From: Apus apus
Lineage: Eukaryota > Chordata > Aves > Apodiformes > Apodidae
NCBI RefSeq assembly: GCF_020740795.1
Contig: NC_067305.1
Coordinates: forward strand, 1,984,001-2,048,000
Reading direction: 5' to 3'
Length of the DNA: 64,000 nucleotides
This document shows, piece by piece, positions 35,821 to 56,895 of the stretch (within the stretch, counting starts at the first letter, position 1; every line of letters begins with the position of its first letter). A program made the position numbers and the translations under genes. The notes below the pieces were generated by a model that saw only the letters and a list, made by a program, of their open reading frames with translations, was not told where the DNA came from and made no database searches.

Positions 35821-37851
35821 AAATTCTTACAAAACAGAATACAAAATTCTGGCATCAACAATTGTTATAAAGGAAAAAACTTCAGTTCAGCTGTATCAGC
35901 TCACCTGGTACATACAGTAAAGTGCTTGTTTTTGTGGTTTTTCTTTTTCCTTTTCTCTTTTTTTTTCTTTTTTTCTTTTTTTTTAATTTTTTGTGTGTGT
36001 TGTTTTTTTGTCTTTTCTGTTTCTTTTTTTTGTTGTTGTTGTTTTCCAACCAGCCCCCAAGTGGAAGCTGCCCTTGTACAAACCAACAGTGCATTAACGT
36101 GACCCTTGTCAAACCAGCTTTGGCAGTCTCTTCAACAATTGTAAAGTGGAGAAAGTTTCTCCTGGTTTGATTTTTTCTTTTTTTTTTTTTTAAATTAAAA
36201 AAAAAAAGTTAGCTTCACAGTAAACATTTCTAACCAGTTCTAAGTCGAGTTAGTTGGCCAAAGGAAGGGTGGGGGGGAAGGAGAGGAAGCCAAAAAAACA
36301 CTTAAAATTTCCAGCCTTAAAAAAAAAAATCATCATCATAATAAAATCTTTTTGAAGTTGGTTTCCAAGACAGATGCTCTATGAGGGGGAAAGGCTTTAA
36401 AAGAGGAAGAGGAGGAAGGAGGGGGTTGGCAAGAGGGGGTTGGCTGGTGCTGGACTGCAGGTCAGGGAGCATCTGTCTGGAAACCACTCTGGGAGGGGAT
36501 GTCCAGCCCTGGCAGGAGCATCACTGCGGAGGCACCCACGGGTGCCCGACACGCCTCAAGGGCTTGAGGTGCTTGGAGTCAGTCCCCCAGCTCTAAAGGC
36601 ATTGAAGGATCCTTCATAAACACACAGCCCCCACCACGCACGCTGCACCCAGAGCTGGGGGAGCCCCCCACCCACCCTGGGTCCCCCCCACCCCGTGGAG
36701 CGCCCGGGTCCACGGTCAAACCAAACCCCCCGAGCTGGAACGTGAGCCCAGCCTGGGCAAAGCAACCAACCATGAGCTCAGATGCTGCCTGGCACCTCCA
36801 TCCCCTCGATGCCAATACCCACAGGGTCTGTGGGCAGCCCTGGCTGAGGTTGCCCAGCATCAAAGTGCCCTCAGGGACGAGCTCCAGCACCCACAGGTCA
36901 CCCAAGCCACGCGCCGGCCCTTCAGAGTGTGTATTTATACAAAAGAGACCGGTCTTACGAGTGGGAAGGGGGGGGGGGGAAAGACAAAAATCTACTTGCC
37001 AACAAAAGCCACGGGGACCCAAACAATTAATCAGACATATATCCCCCTGCCATCCCCTTCCCATGATTTTGTTTTCTAAAAAGGGCTGCGGCGTGCAGCA
37101 GTGACAACAGCTTTCACAACACCAGCTCAAGGCATCGCGTACTGTACATCATTCAAGTATTTCTTAATATAAGACAACAAGGAATTATCTACAACTGATA
37201 AAACAAAGTAAGCTATAAAAATAACAATGTACAATCAAGATGGATTTTGTTTTGCTTTCGCCTTTAAAGGAGGCCTCTCCGTGCTGTCCTGGTGCCTACA
37301 TGGAGAGGGGGTTGTCCTCATACCACCTCCCACCTGGTGTGGTGAGAGCAGGGGCACCCAGGGGAGAGGGCAGATGGCAAGTGTGAGGTGGTTTTGGGGT
37401 GGGGGGGAGAGGCTGCCCTCGCCAGCCTGCTGATACCACTTGGCAGAAGGGCCAGGAAGGGCAAGAAAAGACAGTCCCTACCCCACACTCCATCAACACC
37501 CGAGATCATCATCTCCCGAGATAACTCACACACACCTCCCTGAAACAAAAAAAACAACACATATTGCATAGTATTGCTGTCAGCAGTCTTAAAATAAAAA
37601 GGAGAACTTTCTCTTTCGGAGACAGTGACTGTCTTCAGCTGAAGACCTGGGGAAGTCTCTTCCCCAGCTCAAAGCAAGCTCCCAAAGTCATCACCTGTGC
37701 ACACGAGGGGCTGAGGCTGCTTCTTCCAAAGATAAAGCTCAAAGCATTGGGTTGGAAGGGAGAGGAGATGGCTAATGAAGGGGGCACCCTCCCTCCCTCC
37801 CGTGGGACACAGGGAAGCCAGCAGGCCCAGCTGGGGGGTGGGGAGCACAGG

Positions 37852-37857
37852 TTTATT
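37852..37857 (-). terminator. MKNK2: MKNK2 proximal polyadenylation signal (AATAAA)
   Basis: The minus strand reads GAGCAATAAACCTGTGCTCC. Use of this site would give a 3' UTR of about 1.6 kb instead of about 3.6 kb. Confidence 0.45.
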
Positions 37858-39256
37858 GCTCCACTTGGTGCATGAGGGGTTTGGAGGTGCTGGACCCCAG
37901 CCCAGCTCCAAGCACGGGCACCGCTCGCCCGGACGGATGGATCCAGCCCCAGAGACCAGCCAAGGGCCTCGTCCCGATGCAGCATCCCAAAGCCTTCCCA
38001 CACCTGCATCTCCATCCTTCCCCAAAGCAAGCTCCGGGGAAAGGGCAACTCCACGCACACACATGCACAAACACACATGAACACACGTGCCCAGGTCTCC
38101 CCAGCCACCTGACAGACCCTGCACTGCCCAGGCACTGCTGCCCAACCCCAAACCCTCTGGCCCCACATCCCAGGCTGCTGCTCCATGCCCTGGGTCCTTG
38201 GGGGCTGCCACCAGCCCGGCCACTGACCCACCAGCACCCCCAGGGCACTGGGCACCTTTTGCACCCCCAGATCTCCCACCACAGCAGCCTCAGGGCCAGC
38301 CCAAAGCCACACTAGGTCACCACACCTTCCAGCTCTTTACCAGGGGTCCTCTCTTTCCACAGAGCACCCCGCAATTCCCAGGGGGGTGGTATTTTTTTTG
38401 GCTGCTCTGGCCACCCTGGGGAACCTCATACCCCTTATGCCTCCACAAGGGCCCTCACCAGTGAGCCCCCCCCCCTCCAAAAACAGGGGTGCAACACCCG
38501 ACCTGGCCCCAGACGCCTGTTGCAGCCCCCCTGGTTCTGAGCTTACCCCTGGGGGAGCCGCCGGCCAGAGACGTGGGAGGAGAGGAAGACATTTCTCCGT
38601 GCCCTGTAGAGAAGCACAGCTAGCAGTTTAAAACAAACAATTAAAAAAAAAAAACGGGGGGGGGGGTGAAAAAATGTAATGAAAAAAAAGGGGGTGAATA
38701 GCTTATTCTGGAAGGAGGATGCTGAGGAGAGAGGGTGGCTTGGTGGGTCAGGGCACTGCTCCCTCGCTGGCATCATTTCTCCCCAGCGGTTCCCTGCACA
38801 AGACCCACTGCACCCCCCTGGAGCAGGGATGGGGACACCCCCAAGCATGGGACGGAGGGGCTCCCAGACTCCTCCCCCCCCCAAAAAAAAAAAAAAAAGA
38901 GGGTTTTGAGGGATCTACCCCAACATCAGAGAGAGACCTGCAGCTCTGAGGGGAGGGACGAGGTTAAAACGCGACTCCCGTTGTTGAAAACGCGACCGAG
39001 GGTCTTTTGTTCACAGTATGAAATGAGCTGAAATCGTCAAAGCAGCCGCGGATACAAAGAGTCCTTTGGTGTCGGGGAAGGGGAGGGGGGGGGAAATGTC
39101 AGAGGAGAAACCAAGAAACAAAAGTCTGTGTGTCTGTCAGATGTCCTTGAGTGTGCCCTGGGTGAAGCAACCTCACGCTTGATTTAATACCTTAAAAAAA
39201 AAAAGGGGGAAAAAAAAAAACCAACATCTGAAACAAACCCTCCCACCCCCAGACCT

Positions 39257-39309
39257 ACAAGATCAGCAAAACCTTGGAAACCAGCCACAGGGACGAGTCC
39301 TGATCTTGT
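39257..39309 (-). promoter_or_regulatory. MKNK2: Inverted repeat in MKNK2 3' UTR
   Basis: ACAAGATCAG at 39257-39266 pairs perfectly with CTGATCTTGT at 39300-39309, leaving a 33-base loop. In the mRNA this could fold as a hairpin soon after the stop codon. No function is known to me. Confidence 0.5.
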
Positions 39310-39418
39310 CACTAGCCAGAAATGGTGGGGGTGATAGGGATGGGGGGGGGAGGGAAGAAAGAAAGGAAGAAGGAGGAGGAGGGGGGACATGGGGTACAGC
39401 AGGTCTGCGGGGCACAGC

Positions 39419-50073
<10,655 letters not shown>

Positions 50074-50077
50074 CTTG

Positions 50078-50415
50078 CTGCGGGAGGGGGGGGCGGCGGG
50101 GGGCGGCGTTGCTGGGAGAAACGGGGCGGGGGGGGCCGCGAAAAGAAAAATAAAGCAAAAAACGAGATGCGGGGGGGGGGGGGAAGGAAGGGAGGGCGGA
50201 GGGACGGGCAGAGCCGGAGGGGAGTCCGGGGGGTGGCCGAGACCTGCGGGGAGAGGAGCAAGGAGGGGGGTCAGCAGGGCTGTGACCCCACCCGGGAAGC
50301 CCGGCTCTCCCCCCGTCCCGCAGCGCTCACCGGCGCGGCCCCGCAGAGCCGCCGCTGCTGGTGGTACCGCAGCCCGCACCGCCGCCCGCTCCGCTCCGCT
50401 CCGCCGCCGGGAGGG
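50078..50415 (-). other. MKNK2: MKNK2 5' UTR: non-coding first exon and intron
   Basis: A donor GCCG|GTGAGC ends a non-coding exon at 50331. Together with the TATA box this suggests exon 1 at about 50331-50415, then an intron to the acceptor at 50078-50079 just before the ATG exon. The start point is inferred. Confidence 0.55.
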
Positions 50416-50441
50416 GACGCGCTGCCGCCGCCCCCCGCGCC

Positions 50442-50447
50442 TTTATA
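50442..50447 (-). promoter_or_regulatory. MKNK2: MKNK2 TATA box
   Basis: The minus strand reads GCTATAAAGGCGCG inside a CpG island. A start about 25-30 bases downstream (near 50415) would open the non-coding exon ending at 50331. Confidence 0.6.
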
Positions 50448-51299
50448 GCGGGGAGCGGGCCCGCCCCGCACCGCCCCGCCCCGCCCCCGGGACGGGGACA
50501 CCCCCCCCAGGACACAAACACCCCCACCGGGGACACAACACCCCCCTCCCTATCCCCGTCCCGGAGCCCCCGGGACACAAACACCCGTCCCGGGAACACA
50601 AACACACACACACACACCCCCCCCCCACCCCCGGAAATCTCCGGGATACAAACACAACCAAACTCCCCCCCCCCCGGGGACACAACAACACCCCCCCACC
50701 CCCCCAGGACACAAACGCAACACCCCCTCCCCCCCCCCGGGATACAACCCCCGCCGCCCCCTCCAGGGCCGCCACAAACAGCCCCACTGGGGACACAAAT
50801 AAATCCGCCCCCCCCCCCCCAACCAGGAAAACACCCCTTCCCACCCCCCCGCGCGGCGCCCCGGGGCGGGGACACCCCCTCGGGCCCCACCAGGGACACA
50901 AACACACCCCCCCCGGGAACCCTCCCGTACCGCACCGGGGGCACAAACACCCCCCGGCCACCACTCGGTGCTGCTCCGGGACCCCCCCCCCCCCCGCTCC
51001 GCTCCTGAGCTGCAGTGGGGGACAGGAGGGACACCCCCCTGGGGGGCTCCCTGCACCCCCAGCTCCCAGACACCCTCAGGGACAGGGACACCCCCCCGGC
51101 CACCCCCCTGCACTGCACCCAGAGGCGAGGGCACCCCGAGTCTCTCCCGCCCCCCCCGGCATTGCACCCAAACTGGGGCACCCCAGTCCGTCCCTGCCCT
51201 GCACCCAGAGACAGGGACACCCCTCAGACCCCCCTGCACCACACCAGGGGACAGTGACACCCCCCCCCAGGCACCCCAACCAGCCCCCCCCCGGACATA

Positions 51300-51690
51300 G
51301 GGACACCCCTTTGGGTTCCCCCCTGCCCCTAAACCCAGGGACAGGGACACCCCTTGGGGTCCCCCCCACTGTACCTAGGGGCAATGACACCGCTTGGGGT
51401 CCCCCCTGCCCCTACACCCAGGGATAGGGACACTCCTTTGGGGTCCCCCCGCTGCGCCCAGGGACAGGGACACTCCTTGGGGTCCCCCCGCTGGACTTAG
51501 GGACAATGACACCCCTTGGGGTCCCCCCTGCCCCTAAACCCAGGGACAGGGACACTCCTTGGGGTCCCCCCCACTGCACCTAGGGGCAAAGACACCCCTT
51601 GGGGTCCCCCCTGCCCCTACACCCAGGGACAGGGACACTCCTTGGGGTCCCCCTCTTACACCAAGAGACACCCCTTGGGGTCCCCCCGGA
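51300..51690. repeat. About 41-bp minisatellite, about 10 units
   Basis: CCTTGGGGTCCCCCC and CCCAGGGACAGGGACAC alternate about every 41 bases. Units vary by small indels. Confidence 0.88.
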
Positions 51691-52089
51691 CACTCGGGCT
51701 CCGTGGCCGTTTTCCACACCCCCGGGGGCTCAGGGCTGGGGGTGCCCCTGCCTGCCCCCCCCGGCCCCCCCGCCCCCAGCCCACACATGCCATGAGCGGG
51801 GCCGTGCTCAGCCCCGCAGCCCGGGGGGTGCGGGGAGCAGGACCCCCGCTCCAGGCTCGGTGCCCGTCGCGCTGTGGGTGTCGTGTCGTGTCCCCCCCCC
51901 CCCCCCCGGGCTGAGCACGGACGCGCTCGTGGCGCGGGGCCCAATGGCCGCGGTCCCGCCGCGCGTGGCTGCAGCGCCCGCGCAGGCCGCGCCCCCCGCG
52001 TCACCCCCCAGCCCCCCCGGCCCCGGCAGAACCCTCTGCCGCCCCCCCCATTTCTCCTCCTCCTCCCACCCCCGGTCTTCGGGGATGTT

Positions 52090-52480
52090 TTGCTGCGGGT
52101 TTGCAGCCCCCCCCCCTCCCTTTGCACCCCCCCCCCTTTTGCACCCCCCTTCCTTTTTGCAGCCCCCCCCTTTTGAAGCCCCCCCTTTTGCAGCCCCCCC
52201 CCTTCCTTGTTGCATCCCTCCCCTTTTGCAGCCCCCCTCCCTTTGCAGCCCCCCCCTTTTGCACCCCCCCTCCCTTTTTGCATCCGCCCCTTTTGCAGCC
52301 CCCCTCCCTTTGCACCCCCCCTTCCTTTTCGCAGCCCCCCCCCCCTTGCAGCCTCCCCCATTTTGCAGCCCCCCTCCCTTTGCAGCCCCCCCCCCCTTTT
52401 GCAGCCCCCCCTCCCTTTGCAGCCCCCCCCCTCATTTTTGCAGCCCCCCCTCCCCTTTGCAGCCCCCTCCCCACGCCACC
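52090..52480. repeat. Pyrimidine-rich repeat with about 20-bp unit
   Basis: TTTTGCAGCCCCCC and CCCTTTGCAGCCCC recur about 18 times with variable C runs. The minus strand is a long purine-rich tract. Confidence 0.88.
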
Positions 52481-52784
52481 GGTGCCATCCCGGTAGGGTC
52501 ACCCCGATGGGGTGCTGGCTGCCACCCCTCCCCCATTCCTTCCCCCCCCCCAGGCCCCTCCAAATCCACCCAAATTCCTGCTTTTCCCGGTCTCTGGCTG
52601 CTGCTCCCATGGCCCCCAGGGAAACCACCCCCCCAACGCCCCCCCGCCCCGACTCTGCTTTATTAGAGCTGCTAACGAGGGCTCCCAATTACCCCAGGCT
52701 GGCAGGGGGGGGTGGGGGGGTGGGCGCAGAGGTGGTGCAGGATGGGGGGGGGTCGTTCCAGGGTTTTGGCTCCCAGGGCTGGAG

Positions 52785-53065
52785 GAGGGACAGGGGATGG
52801 GGGATGGGGGAAAGGGGACAGGGATGGGGACAGGGGACAGGGATGGGGACAGGGGACAGGGATGGGGACAGGGGGCAGAACGGGAGGTGGGGGACAAGGG
52901 CTGGTGGGCAGGGGGTGGGCACAGGGAACAGGACAGGGATGGGTGACTGAGAAAGGGGATGGGAGCGGAGACAGGGCAGGGGAGGGGGGACAGGGACAGG
53001 GATGGGAGGCAGGGGACAGGGACAGAGAGAAGGGACAGGGATAGGGGGCAGGGATAGGGGACAGG
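52785..53065. repeat. GGGGACAGGGAT minisatellite
   Basis: Short G-rich units (GGGGACAGGGAT, GGGGATGGGGACA) repeated imperfectly over about 280 bases. Confidence 0.9.
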
Positions 53066-53444
53066 GCTGGTGCCACAGGGTGTGCTGGCACCCCCTGGGT
53101 GGCTCCGGCGCAGGCGGAGGAGCCACACGCCTCCAAAATTGCCCACGCTGCCATGTAGGTCACCCAGCCGGCGGGGACAGGGACAGGGCGGCAGCGCCCG
53201 CAGCCCCGGGCACAGCCGGGGGGGCCCGCTCTGCTGGGGACACCAGGGCCAGCCAGGAGCTCGCCCAGCCCTCGGGGGCCGCGCTTGCTGGCCAGGGGCT
53301 CCCTGCGCCTGTGCTGCCGTGCCCTGCGTGTGCCACGCGTGCTCCAGGCGGGTGCCCTGCGTGTCCTGCGCGTGTCAGGTGTGCCCCCCGTGGGGCCCTG
53401 GCCTGACCCCTGCGTGTCTGTGTCACACCTGGCACACCTGCCCT

Positions 53445-53990
53445 CTGTGCCTGCTGCACACTCGCTGCACACTCACTGCACACTCACTGCATACCCACTG
53501 CACACTCACTGCACACTCTGCACACTTGCTGCACACTCACTGCCCAGACTCCACAGCTCGGTAGTCACTCCCTGCACACTCCTGGCCCCTCTGCACACTC
53601 ACTGCACACTCAGTGCACACTCGCTGCACACTCACTGCACACTCACTGCACACTCTGCACACTCGCTGCACACTCACTGCACACTCACTGCACACTCTGC
53701 ACACTTGCTGCACGCTCACTGCACACACTCCACAGCTCAGTAGTCACTCCCTGCACACTCCTGGCCCCTCTGCACACTCACTGCACACTCAGTGCACACT
53801 CACTGCACACTCACTGCACACTCTGCACACTTGCTGCACACTCTCTGCACACTTGCTGCACACTCACTGCCCACACTCCACAGCTCAGTAGTCACTCCCT
53901 GCACACTCCTGGCCCCTCTGCACACTCACTACATACTGCACACTCACTGCAGGCTCTCTCCACGCTCACTGCTCACACTCCACGCTCCCT
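53445..53990. repeat. CTGCACACTCA minisatellite with higher-order units
   Basis: A 9-11 bp unit (CTGCACACTCA) repeats throughout. A longer marker, CAGTAGTCACTCCCTGCAC (first copy CGGTAGTC), followed by TCCTGGCCCCTCTGCAC, occurs three times (near 53560, 53740 and 53885), so the array has a higher-order period of about 150-185 bases. Confidence 0.93.
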
Positions 53991-54173
53991 GCACACTTGC
54001 TGCCCCCCCTGCAAAAGGCCCCAGCCCAGGAGGTGTTGGGGTGATGCTGGTGCCGCTCACACCCGGGCAGGGGGGCCAGGGCCATGGGTGTGATGAGAGC
54101 CTCAGGTCTCAGGCTGTGGGTGCCCCGGGGCTGCTTGGCTGGGCGTCCTGCTGGTGCAGGGTGCTGGCACACA

Positions 54174-54237
54174 CGTGCACTCACACACGTATGTGCAGCC
54201 AGCACGTGTGCACTCACACACGTATGTGCAGCCCTCA
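54174..54237. repeat. About 31-bp tandem duplication
   Basis: GTGCACTCACACACGTATGT followed by GCAGCC occurs twice, next to a CA microsatellite. Confidence 0.9.
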
Positions 54238-54241
54238 CGTG

Positions 54242-54243
<2 letters not shown>

Positions 54244-54271
<28 letters not shown>
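54244..54271. repeat. CA dinucleotide microsatellite
   Basis: About 14 CA units. Confidence 0.95.
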
Positions 54272-54272
<1 letters not shown>

Positions 54273-56399
54273 GCAGCCTGTCCAGGGGCATCATGGTGGA
54301 GTCCTGAGGGTGGCTCACACGTACACACACACATGTACATGCACATACATGTGCACACATGCATGTAAACACACACACATCATGCTAGCACTGCCCCACA
54401 CAGTTTTCTCTCCTGCCCCACTGTTCACCCCAGCACATGCCCATGTTTCCCCCCTGCCCAGCGGACACGGGGTCCAGCCAAAATCCCCCCTGGAGCTCAA
54501 CCCCAGCTGCTCTCCCTGGGCCTCCCCTGCATACATGTTTTGGGGGCCAGAGCGGGGGGTCCTGTGCTGCACCCCCCTTCACAGCAGGGCTGTGGCAGGT
54601 CCCTGCTCCAGTGGCTCCAGGGACACGTGCCCCTGGCACACGCAGCAGTGGGGGAAGGGTCCATGATGGTGCCCAGCAAGAGGAGGTGTCAGCAGCTCAT
54701 GGCCTGAGCTCCCAGTGTGGGGCACCCCCGTTTTTTAAAGGAAATAACAAATGTTGGTGCTGAGCCCCCCCCCAAGGCCTCCACCCTCCTGCTGGGGATC
54801 ACACCCAGCAGCTCGGGGGCTACAAAGCAGGGATGGCAGCAGGAAAACCCACCGTGCCCCATTTTTTGATGGGATCAATGAGCAGTGAAACCCAGCTGGA
54901 GTGGTCGTGTCCCCACATGTCACCCGGCCCCTTGGTGCCAGCAGGACAGGTTCCCCATGGGTTGGTGGAACCCCATGTGCTGACATGGGAAAACAGGGAA
55001 GCAAGAGGGGCTGGAAGGTGGCTGCTGGTGGGGTGGGAGCACAGGTTGGGCCAGAGGCCATGGTGGTCACCCTTGTGGTCACCCTGCCCCAGCCACCTGC
55101 CCACCCACCACCCCCCTGGCAGTGGCACAACCTGCCCCGTTCCCTGCAGCTTCCTCCTCCCCTGCCCTGCTGCTCCAGTTTGGAAGGGAAAAACCCCATA
55201 AAAACCCCTTTTCCTTGGGTTATTTCCCCAGCATGAGGAGGGCCCAGCTTGTCTTCCCTGGAAGCAGGAGCATTTGGAGGCCCTGGCCCTGTTTCAAATG
55301 AAAAATCTTGCAAAAAAACCTGGAATTTCCTGCCAGGCAGAAACCCAGAGGTTTGGCTCTCCCAGCGATGGTTCTGCTGCAGGATGGGACAAAGGGGACA
55401 CGGGGGACACAGGGGACATGCACACGTGGGCATACAGCTGTGCTGGCTCACATGCCTGGGGGTCACCCAGCCTCCCTCCCCAGGGACCCCCAGGGCAGAG
55501 CTGCCTGGCCTGGGGACAGCAGCAGGATGTGGCCACAGAGTGAGGAGGGGTGGCCACACACAAAGCAGGGAAGCTGGTGCTGTGCCTCAGTTTTCCCAGC
55601 TGGAGAAGATGCCGTGGGGTTAAGAAGCAGCCATAACCCCCAGCTGGGCAAGGGCACCCCCAGGAAGGGTACAAACTTGGGTGGTTTCACCCCAAAAAAA
55701 GCCTTTGAAGGGGAGATGCCAGTTGCCTGTGGTGTCTCTGACACCAGTTCAGTGGGGAACATACCCTGTCCCCCAGCAGCCTGGTGGGGACACAGCCAGC
55801 TCTGCCACCCAACACCAGCCAGAACCCAGGACAAGGAGCTGGAGCTGGTGGGGCTGGGCCAGGCCTTGGCACGGGCACCAGCAGGGAAGATGGACAGAGG
55901 CTTCAGGGAGGGAAATCCCTGAGCCCAGGGCAGGAGCTCCAGGAGCTGCAGGTTCAGGGTGTTGGGGAGAGGGGCAGGGAGGGGGTTCACTCCAGGCCAT
56001 GCTGGGGTCCCACCTTGGTTGCTGGTGGCAGATGGGAGAAGCATTTCCAGGTGGCTTTTAAACACCCTGGGCTCTTTTTGCCCCTCTCCATCCTCCAGAT
56101 TCCTCAAGAAGGGGTGAAACCCACAAAACAGCCCTGACCCCCTGCAGCCTGGTGACTGCAGGTGAGCTGGGGAACACCGAGGGAGGGGAGGTGCAGGCTG
56201 GGTCATCATAGAGTTTCCTAGAAAGTGCAGAAAAAGTCCCAACCACCAAAAAAGTTTCCCTGTTTGAAAAGGGCATTGAAGCCACAGCAGGGACCTGTGT
56301 ATTCCATGTGGGAAGATCTTGGGTGCCAGCAGCTGCATCTCAGCAGCCTCTTGGGTTTTGCAGGGGATGTTGTTCACCAGGAGCAAAAATCATCAAGCC

Positions 56400-56895
56400 C
56401 CAGACTAGTTTGGGTTGGAAGAGACGTTAAAGATCATCCAGTCCCAACCCCCTGCATGGGCAGGGACACCTCCCACCAGCCCAGGTTGCTCCAAGCCCCA
56501 TCCAACCTGCCCTTCAACACTGCCAGGGATGGGGCAGCCACAGCTTCCCTGGGCAACCTGGGCCAGGCTCTCACCACCCTCACACCCCAGAATTCCCTCC
56601 TCAGGTCTCACCTCAATCTCCCTCTGCCACTTTTCATCCCTCCCCCCTTGTCCTCTCCCTCCCTGCCCTTGTCCCAAGCCCCTCCCCAGCTTTCCTGGAG
56701 CCCCTTCAGGCACTGGAAGGTGCTCTCAGGTCTCCCTGGAGCCTTCTCTTCTCCAGGCTGAACACCCCAGCTCTCCCAGCCTGGCTCCAGAGCAGAGCTG
56801 CTCCAGCCCTCCCATCATCTCCGTGGCCTCCTCTGGACTCTCTCCAACAGCTCCATGTCCTTCTCATGTTGGGGACTCCAGAACCCAACACCCTT
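56400..56895 (-). mobile_element. CR1 LINE 3' half, minus strand
   Basis: Nearly 500 bases in reverse: GTTTGGGTTGGAAGAGACG, CCCCCTGCATGGGCAGGGAC, CCAGGTTGCTCCAAGCCCCA, through TCCATGTCCTTCTCATGTTG. Confidence 0.93.

Larger units (their letters stand above)
35797..39418 (-). other. MKNK2: MKNK2 3' UTR (inferred, two possible ends)
   Basis: Runs from the MKNK2 stop to the distal polyadenylation signal. AT-rich blocks at 35815-36360 and 37130-37260 look like 3' UTR. A long T-rich tract lies at 35930-36045. A 10-bp inverted repeat sits about 110-160 bases after the stop. Confidence 0.55.

Noticed and set aside
35930-36045. T-rich tract as a transcription terminator
   Set aside because: Bacterial-style terminators do not apply; it lies inside the inferred MKNK2 3' UTR.
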